Shown here in pieces: positions 57,976 to 64,000 of a DNA stretch of 64,000 nt; positions within the stretch are counted from its first letter, which is position 1; the number at the start of each line of letters is the position of its first letter. The position numbers and the translations under genes are program-made. Under the pieces are notes generated by a model that was not told the origin of the DNA, made no database searches, and was given only the letters and a program-made list of their open reading frames with translations. This DNA is from Chloroherpetonaceae bacterium (GTDB lineage: Bacteria; Bacteroidota; Chlorobiia; Chlorobiales; Thermochlorobacteraceae), in assembly GCA_025055975.1 (NCBI GenBank), contig JANWWM010000016.1, forward strand, positions 1 through 64,000, written 5' to 3'.

Positions 57976-58890
57976 TCATCCTTCTTTCTTCGCTTTCCAC
58001 TTTCCGCCTTTGAGGTGCGGCGGCAACATTTCTTCCAAGCCCGATTGGGCGACGAGTTCGTCGTTCTTCAACGCTTCGTGCAAGATGCGGAGAATCGGCA
58101 GCGACGATCCCATTGAGCTGTATCCGCCGTCGTGATAGAGGTTTTGCATCGTCACTTTGCGCGTCAGGTCGGAAAGCAGCGTAACCACGTAATCGGCGCA
58201 ATCTTCCGCCGTGGCGTTGCCGAGCGGCGCGAGCAGATGCGCGTGTTCATACATCAAATCGAAATTCTCGATGCCGCTTCCCGCTCGCGTGTAGGTTGGG
58301 CTTTGCGACACGGTGTTGATGCGAATGCCGCGCTTGCCGAGAATTTGCCCGTAACTGCGCGCGATGGATTCGAGCAAGGCTTTCGCGTCCGCCATATCGG
58401 TGTAGCCCGAATAGGCGCGCTGCGCGGCAATGTAGGTGAGCGCGACGATGCTTCCGTAGTCGTTCAAAACGTCTTGCTTCAACGCCGCCGTGATGATTTT
58501 GTGAAGCGACAATCCCGACACATCGAGCGTCTTTTGATACCACTCGTAGTTCAGGTCGTCGTAAGGCTTTTCTTTGCGAATGTTTTGCGACATCCCGATG
58601 GAATGCACGATGAAATCAATCTTGCCGAACTTCTCTTTAAGCTCGCCAAAGCCTTTGAACAGCTCGTCGAAGTTGCTCGCGTCGGCTTGAATGAACGGGG
58701 CGGAGAGCATTTCGCAGAGTTGATTGACCTTCCCGACGCGCTGCGCGATGGCGACGTTGGAAATCGCCAGTTGCGCGCCCTCTCGATGCGCCGCCAGCGC
58801 GATGCTCCATCCGATTGAGCTTTCATCGAGCGGACCAAAGACGATGCCTTTCTTGCCTTTGAGAAGCCCGTAGGATTTTTGTTCGCTCAT
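57976..58890 (-). CDS. fabI: Enoyl-ACP reductase (NADH)
   Basis: LLKGKKGIVFGPLDESSIGWSIAL, VHSIGMSQNIRKEKPYDD, LTYIAAQRAYSGYTDMADAKALLESIAR (Y-x6-K), NTVSQSPTYTRAG. Confidence 0.92.
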   Translation of the reverse strand: MSEQKSYGLLKGKKGIVFGPLDESSIGWSIALAAHREGAQLAISNVAIAQRVGKVNQLCEMLSAPFIQADASNFDELFKGFGELKEKFGKIDFIVHSIGMSQNIRKEKPYDDLNYEWYQKTLDVSGLSLHKIITAALKQDVLNDYGSIVALTYIAAQRAYSGYTDMADAKALLESIARSYGQILGKRGIRINTVSQSPTYTRAGSGIENFDLMYEHAHLLAPLGNATAEDCADYVVTLLSDLTRKVTMQNLYHDGGYSSMGSSLPILRILHEALKNDELVAQSGLEEMLPPHLKGGKWKAKKEG

Positions 58891-59031
58891 GATGCTGCGA
58901 CGGTTTTTTTCAAACGCGGATTTGAAGATACGCCTTGCGCAAGGAAAAGAAAAGCAATCTCGCTTGCGCTCGAAATGACGAGCGATTCGGCGCGGCTTAT
59001 CGCGCCGCCCAAACGCGAGGGAGGCGCGCGA

Positions 59032-60207
59032 TCACTTTTTCAGTTCCCAGAGTTTGACCGTCTTGTCGTCGCTGGCGGTAACGAAGTAACGCTCGTCGGG
59101 CGAGAGCGAAACGGCGTTGATGGTGAAGGCGTGTCCGCCCGCGTTGCGGTCGATCGTCTCGATGCACTGAGCTTTTTCAATGTCCCAGAGTTTGATGGTC
59201 TTGTCTTGGCTTACGGTGAGCAGTTCTTTTCCGCCGTTGAGAAAGGTCATTCCTTTGATGGAGAAGGTATGCGCGAGAATTTTGACTTTTGGTTTGATGG
59301 TTTTGCCCTCGACCGTCCAAACGCGCAAGCGCGCGTCTTTGCCGCCCGTGATGAAGTATTTGCCGTCGGGCGAAAAGCTTACGCAGAAGACGGAGTCGCC
59401 GTGCCCTTCGATGTTGTGCAGAACTTCAAAGGTTTTCGCGTCCAAAATTTTGACGAACCTATCGCTGCTGCCCGTGGCGAGCAATTCGCCGTTGGGCGAA
59501 AAGGCAATGGCGCGAATGTTGCCCGAATGAAGCGGAACGACGCGAGCGAGCGAAAAATCGGACGTTCGGAACGCTTTGAGCGCGCCGCCCGACGCGCCAA
59601 CGTAGAGTTCCGTTTCGTCGGGGTTGAGCGCGAGCGCGTAATTCGGCAAGAGTTGCGGATTGGAGAAGACGACCTCGCGTTCCGAAGCGGCTTTGCCCGC
59701 CTTCTCAAACGCCGCCTGAATGATGGCGCAATGCTTCTTGGTCTCCGAATCGGTTTTGTTGAGTTCGTAAAAAACGTAGCGAAGCGCGTCGTAGATGCCC
59801 GTCAAGCCCTCGACCTCGACGGTTTCTTTGCCGTCGGAGACCATCGCGCGACCGTCGCGTTCTTCGGGCTCGTGCAAGCGAGCGACGGAAATGTGGTTCG
59901 CGCCGAGTTGCGGCGAGAGAATCGTGGCGAGTTTGTCGAAGTTTTGCGCGTCGTAGACGATGGTCATTCCGTCGCGCCCCGTGGTGACGAAGTATTTGCC
60001 GCTTTTGGAAAAGAGCGTCGCGTAAACGGATTGACGATGGTCGGCAAGCCCGCCAATCGCTTCGGGTTTGCCGATTTCATAGACGAAGACGGAGCGCAAG
60101 CCGCCTGCCGCCGCGAACCGTTTTCCATTCGGCGCAAAGGCGACCGTGTAAGCGTTTTGTTTGTTCTCGAAAAACGTTTGAACGGGCGAAATTCTCGTTT
60201 CGCTCAT
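59032..60207 (-). CDS. WD40-repeat protein
   Basis: Repeats: HGDSVFCVSFSPDGKYFITGGKDARLRVWTVE, LNGGKELLTVSQDKTIKLWDIE, INAVSLSPDERYFVTASDDKTVKLWELKK. Confidence 0.92.
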   Translation of the reverse strand: MSETRISPVQTFFENKQNAYTVAFAPNGKRFAAAGGLRSVFVYEIGKPEAIGGLADHRQSVYATLFSKSGKYFVTTGRDGMTIVYDAQNFDKLATILSPQLGANHISVARLHEPEERDGRAMVSDGKETVEVEGLTGIYDALRYVFYELNKTDSETKKHCAIIQAAFEKAGKAASEREVVFSNPQLLPNYALALNPDETELYVGASGGALKAFRTSDFSLARVVPLHSGNIRAIAFSPNGELLATGSSDRFVKILDAKTFEVLHNIEGHGDSVFCVSFSPDGKYFITGGKDARLRVWTVEGKTIKPKVKILAHTFSIKGMTFLNGGKELLTVSQDKTIKLWDIEKAQCIETIDRNAGGHAFTINAVSLSPDERYFVTASDDKTVKLWELKK

Positions 60208-60659
60208 GGACGCAACGAACTGTTTTGAGACCTCGCGTCAGCGGGGTTGAACGCGCTGGCTTGCGCGCTCGTTTGAACGCGATTGAACCGATTAACCAAA
60301 AATTCGCGCGTTTTGTTCAACGCAAAGTTCGTCAGCGCTTGCAGGACGAACTCTTTGAGCGGCTGCCAAATCGGTGAAGCGGATTTCGAGGATCGGACGC
60401 TTGACGACATCGAGTCACGCGCGGCGTTTGGCTTTTCGGGAAATAGCGCCGCGCCGATCGCCCGTCCCAACAGCCACCCCGCGCCAAGCGCCAGCGCGAG
60501 CGTCGCAAACGGAAAACGCGAGACGACGCCTTTCAGCGCAAGACGCGCTTGGAGCGCGTCTTTGAGCGCCCGTTTGCGCGTTTTGAGCCGCGCCATTCGG
60601 ACTTCCGCGATTCGTTCAAGCTCGCGTCGTCGTCGCTCCAACTCGTCGAGTTCCGACAT
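60204..60659 (-). CDS. Small membrane-anchored protein, YqjK-like
   Basis: Charged helix MSELDELERRRRELERIAEVRMARLKTRKRALKDALQARLALKG then TM FATLALALGAGWLLGRAIGAALF; overlaps the WD40 start by 4 nt. Confidence 0.7.
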   Translation of the reverse strand: MSELDELERRRRELERIAEVRMARLKTRKRALKDALQARLALKGVVSRFPFATLALALGAGWLLGRAIGAALFPEKPNAARDSMSSSVRSSKSASPIWQPLKEFVLQALTNFALNKTREFLVNRFNRVQTSAQASAFNPADARSQNSSLRP

Positions 60660-60665
60660 CGCTTC

Positions 60666-61064
60666 TTACCGCTTCGCTGATTGACGGCGTTGATACTCGC
60701 GCCATAACAGTTTGAGGAACGTTTGGCGCAACCAATCGGGCTGAAGCCAGTTGAGAAACGCCATGCCCGCAAGGAGCGCGCCGCCCGTCGCCAAAAACCC
60801 AAGCGACCCTCGTCCAAACAGCTCGCCCAAATACAGCGCGAGCGCGACGAACAAGCACGACGCGCCAACGAACCATAGCAGCGCGACGGCAAGGCTCGCC
60901 GCGAAACTCGAAAGCAGCTCGATCGCGTCCAACTTGGCAAGCTCGATTTTGGCGGCGAGCAATTCCGATGCGTCGTCGAGAGATTGCGCGAAGGCTTCGT
61001 CGAGCGACTCGATGACGCTTTTTTCTCGCTCCGCGTCCGACGAAGCGCGACGATTCGGTTTCAT
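60666..61064 (-). CDS. Phage holin family / YqjE-like membrane protein
   Basis: KIELAKLDAIELLSSFAASLAVALLWFVGASCLFVALALYLGELFGRGSLGFLATGGALLAGMAFL. Confidence 0.78.
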   Translation of the reverse strand: MKPNRRASSDAEREKSVIESLDEAFAQSLDDASELLAAKIELAKLDAIELLSSFAASLAVALLWFVGASCLFVALALYLGELFGRGSLGFLATGGALLAGMAFLNWLQPDWLRQTFLKLLWREYQRRQSAKR

Positions 61065-61291
61065 CGCTCTCGGCTTTTGCGCGAAGAGAATAGCAACCCC
61101 AAAACGAATCCCGCGCCAAGCGCGATGAGCGCGGATTGAATCGGATGCTCTTTGATGTAGTGCGCCACTCGCTCTTTGGCGCGTTGCGCCGCTTGGTATT
61201 GCGGCGTTTCCTTCAAAAGCTCGTAGTAAGCTTCGAGCCGCGCTTGAAGGTCTGCGACGTCTTCTCGGTCGGAATTGGCGCGTTCCGTCAT
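61061..61291 (-). CDS. DUF883/YqjD-ElaB-like protein
   Basis: DLQARLEAYYELLKETPQYQAAQRAKERVAHYIKEHPIQSALIALGAGFVLGLLFSSRKSRER; overlaps the next start by 4 nt. Confidence 0.75.
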   Translation of the reverse strand: MTERANSDREDVADLQARLEAYYELLKETPQYQAAQRAKERVAHYIKEHPIQSALIALGAGFVLGLLFSSRKSRER

Positions 61292-61440
61292 TGGCTTTGA
61301 TGGCGAAAATTGACGAGACGACTCGATGCGTGGAGCAATTTAGAAAACTTTTCTATCTTCTCTCGCAAGTCGTCGGAGGCTTGCGCTCTCGGCGGCTTGC
61401 GTTTTCAAGCGTCGTTTGAGCAACCATTCGTTTTCGTCCA

Positions 61441-61815
61441 ATGTCAGCGCTTCCTTCTGTCGCCGCTGAAAACTTCGCCCAATGCGTTCCAATCATCGCC
61501 TCGTCGGAATTGACGGAAGGAATGTCCCATCTGTTCACGTTCGTCAAAGACGACGAGCGTTACGAAGCCTTCGTGATTCGCTTTGGCGGGCAGATTCGGG
61601 CGTATTTGAATTTGTGTCCGCATGCGGGCGAGCCTATCGCAACGAAAAATCAGTCGGCTTTCAATAGCGACAAGAGATATTTGCTGTGCCGCGAACATTT
61701 CGCGCTATTCGACCCCGACACGGGCAAGTGCGTTAGCGGTCCTTGCCCCATCGCCGATTTGCACAAGCTTTCCATCGTTCAACTCGATGGAACGATATGT
61801 TTGATGATGGGCTAA
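61441..61815 (+). CDS. Stand-alone Rieske [2Fe-2S] protein
   Basis: NLCPHAGEP...YLLCREHFALFDPDTGKCVSGPCP: CxH and CxxH cluster motifs. Confidence 0.85.
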   Translation: MSALPSVAAENFAQCVPIIASSELTEGMSHLFTFVKDDERYEAFVIRFGGQIRAYLNLCPHAGEPIATKNQSAFNSDKRYLLCREHFALFDPDTGKCVSGPCPIADLHKLSIVQLDGTICLMMG

Positions 61816-61985
61816 CGGCTCTCCGTCTTTGAAAATCTGTCGCCGCTTCTCTACTTTGCGTTAGCGGAATCGGTTGCGTCTCGTCAAAACCTCTCGTTTC
61901 ACCCAGTTTCAAACGATTTTGCTTTGGCGGTTGCGCCATGCGTCGTTGAAGTCGCGGTTTTTAACGCACAAACGTTCGCTCGGTC

Positions 61986-63698
61986 GTGTTGGGAAATCTT
62001 CAAAAGTATCGTGAAATCATCATCTCCGTCGCGCTCTTTTTGATTTTCGACCTGAGCGTGTTGGTGGTGAGTTCGCTGACGACGGGTCAGCTTAAAGACG
62101 ACGCCGTCGCCGTGAACCTTGCCTCGCGTCAGCGCGAACTTTCGCAGCGCATCGTCAAAACGCTTCTGCAAATTCAAATCGCGCAAAGCGCGGGGCAGAG
62201 CATCGAAGAGCCGCAAACGGAATTGGCGATGACCTTCAAAATTTTCGACGAAACCATCGAGGGATTGCGCGACGGCAAATACGTCACGGGCGGCGACTAC
62301 CAAACCGTGATGCTCATTCCCGTCGAAACCGACAGCGCGAAGGTGTATCTTGAACGCGCGTTTCTGATTTGGAATCCGTTCAAGGAAAAACTCTTTCGCG
62401 TCATCGCCGCCAAGCGCGCCGTGCCTCAGGAAGACTTGCAAGACGCGGTCGAATACGCCTCGAAAAACAACCTCTTGCTGCTGGAACTGATGAACGTCAT
62501 CACGTCGGAAGCGGAGAAAAAATTGGCGGACAAATCCAACACGCTGCGAATGATTCAAATTTCGGGCATCATCGCCGCGCTCATCAACTTCTTCGTTCTT
62601 CTTTTCCATTTTATTCGTAAGTTGCGCTCCCAAGACGCTGAAATCGCTCGGTATTCCGAAAACTTGGAGAAAATGGTCGAGATCCGCACGCGCGAACTGC
62701 GACGAGCGCAAGAGCAATTGCGAGCCACGAACGCCAGCTTGGAAAAAGCCAAAGGCGAGCTCGAAGTTCTCAACTCGCAATTGGAGCAAAAGGTCGAGGA
62801 GCGCACGGCGGAACTCCGAAACGCGCAAACGCAGCTCATTCAGTCCGAAAAAATGGCGGCGCTCGGTCAGATGGTCGCAGGGCTGGCGCACGAAGTCAAC
62901 ACGCCGCTCGCCTTCGTGAAAACGAACCTCGAAGGCATGCGAGAGTTCCACAAAGACCTCTTCAAGCTGGTCGAGGAATCGGAAAAACTATGCGACGCGC
63001 TCCAACGCGACGACCTTGACCGCATAGACGAGCATTTCGCGCGACTTGCGGAAATTCAGCGACATCTGAAAGAATCCAACAGAATTCAAGACATTAGCGA
63101 CATGCTGCGCGAATCGCTGACGGGAATGGACAGAATTCAGGAACTCGTCATCAACCTCAAAAACTTCTCGCGTCTCGACGAAGCCGAATACAAATACGCC
63201 GACATTCATGCGGGCATCGATTCCACGTTGCTCATCGCCAACAACATCATCAAAAACAAAGCCAAAGTCATCAAGGAATACGCGCCGAAAGTTTTTGCGG
63301 AGTGCTATCCCGCTCAGCTCAATCAAGTCTTCTTGAACTTGATTACCAACGCGGCGCAAGCCATCGAACATTCAAACGGCGAAATCAGAATCAAAACGGA
63401 GGTGGTCGACGGCTACGCCGTCATTCGCGTCAGCGACAACGGCAAAGGCATTCCGAAAGAACATCTGAACAAAATCTTCGAGCCCTTCTTCACGACGAAG
63501 CCCGTCGGGCAGGGCACGGGCTTGGGGCTAAGCATTTGCTATCAAATCATCGAGAAACATCACGGCAGCATCAAAGTCGAAAGCCAAGTCGGAGTCGGCA
63601 CGACCTTTACCATCAAGATTCCGACGAAGCAAACGCGACGCGACGACAAAGTTGGCGAGAACGTCCTCTCGCCCGCTTCCGAACTGCAACCAGCGTAA
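61986..63698 (+). CDS. Membrane sensor histidine kinase with PilJ/NarX-like sensor
   Basis: GTG start; TM then [17 protein letters not shown] (PilJ_N-like), second TM, long coiled-coil, H-box [65 protein letters not shown]. Confidence 0.92.
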   Translation: MLGNLQKYREIIISVALFLIFDLSVLVVSSLTTGQLKDDAVAVNLASRQRELSQRIVKTLLQIQIAQSAGQSIEEPQTELAMTFKIFDETIEGLRDGKYVTGGDYQTVMLIPVETDSAKVYLERAFLIWNPFKEKLFRVIAAKRAVPQEDLQDAVEYASKNNLLLLELMNVITSEAEKKLADKSNTLRMIQISGIIAALINFFVLLFHFIRKLRSQDAEIARYSENLEKMVEIRTRELRRAQEQLRATNASLEKAKGELEVLNSQLEQKVEERTAELRNAQTQLIQSEKMAALGQMVAGLAHEVNTPLAFVKTNLEGMREFHKDLFKLVEESEKLCDALQRDDLDRIDEHFARLAEIQRHLKESNRIQDISDMLRESLTGMDRIQELVINLKNFSRLDEAEYKYADIHAGIDSTLLIANNIIKNKAKVIKEYAPKVFAECYPAQLNQVFLNLITNAAQAIEHSNGEIRIKTEVVDGYAVIRVSDNGKGIPKEHLNKIFEPFFTTKPVGQGTGLGLSICYQIIEKHHGSIKVESQVGVGTTFTIKIPTKQTRRDDKVGENVLSPASELQPA

Positions 63699-63714
63699 AG
63701 TCAAGGAGTTGATT

Positions 63715-64000
63715 ATGGGCGCGCTTTCCAACATACTTTTGGTAGACGATGAGCCGCTGCTCCTTTCGTCGCTCAGCCGCGTGCTTCGCCTTCACTACAC
63801 GGTTTTCACGGCGGAGAACGGCATGCAAGCCTTGGACATCGTTCAACGGCACAACATCAAGGTCATCGTGAGCGATCAGCGCATGCCTGGAATGCTCGGA
63901 CACGAGCTTTTGGGCAAGGTCAAGGAAATCAGTCCGAACACCGTGCGATTGCTTCTGACCGGGTATAGCGATCTCGACGCGGTTCTCAACTCGGTGAACG
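63715..64000 (+). CDS. Response regulator, N-terminal REC (truncated by window end)
   Basis: Read manually: MGALSNILLVDDEPLLLSSLSRVLRLHYTVFTAENG...VIVSDQRMPGMLGHELLG...TVRLLLTGYSDLDAVLNSVN. 16 nt after the kinase stop; not in the ORF track. Confidence 0.88.
   Translation, partial: MGALSNILLVDDEPLLLSSLSRVLRLHYTVFTAENGMQALDIVQRHNIKVIVSDQRMPGMLGHELLGKVKEISPNTVRLLLTGYSDLDAVLNSVN

Noticed and set aside
58879-60228. 449-aa + strand ORF antisense to the WD40 gene and the 3' end of its upstream neighbour
   Set aside because: Mirror of WD40 coding sequence; composition VRVDGL/FAVGRKG-type, no family motif.
60666-61064. Prophage remnant (holin annotation)
   Set aside because: The holin-like family also includes chromosomal YqjE-type proteins; no other phage genes nearby.

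Overview
64 kb chromosomal window, probably from a Bacteroidota/Chlorobiota (FCB-group) bacterium. That placement is inferred from a type IX secretion C-terminal tail, a Bacteroidetes-type FabI, DUF2851 and KorAB. No rRNA, tRNA, CRISPR array, phage or transposase was recognised. About 52 CDS are supported, two of them truncated at the window edges and absent from the ORF track (1..856 minus; 63715..64000 plus). Main blocks: (i) a co-directional cluster at 5.4-13.2 kb with two tandem paralogous coiled-coil proteins, a DUF4388/PATAN-REC regulator, CheY, CheW, an unrecognised 492-aa protein, a 13-bp intergenic RNA-type hairpin, a MIDAS-containing VWA protein, a Uma2 nuclease-like protein and a MoxR/Mg-chelatase-like AAA+ ATPase; it has no local MCP or CheA and is the best candidate for an undescribed system; (ii) c-di-GMP genes at 13.4-17.7 kb; (iii) korBA; (iv) two polysaccharide loci (31.5-35.5 kb and 47.8-54.2 kb), the second with a Wlb/Wbp-like aminosugar gene set; (v) a 1347-aa secreted metalloprotease with CARDB-like repeats; (vi) a YqjD/YqjE/YqjK-like module overlapping a WD40 gene. 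Family calls come from reading motifs by eye; no database search was run.
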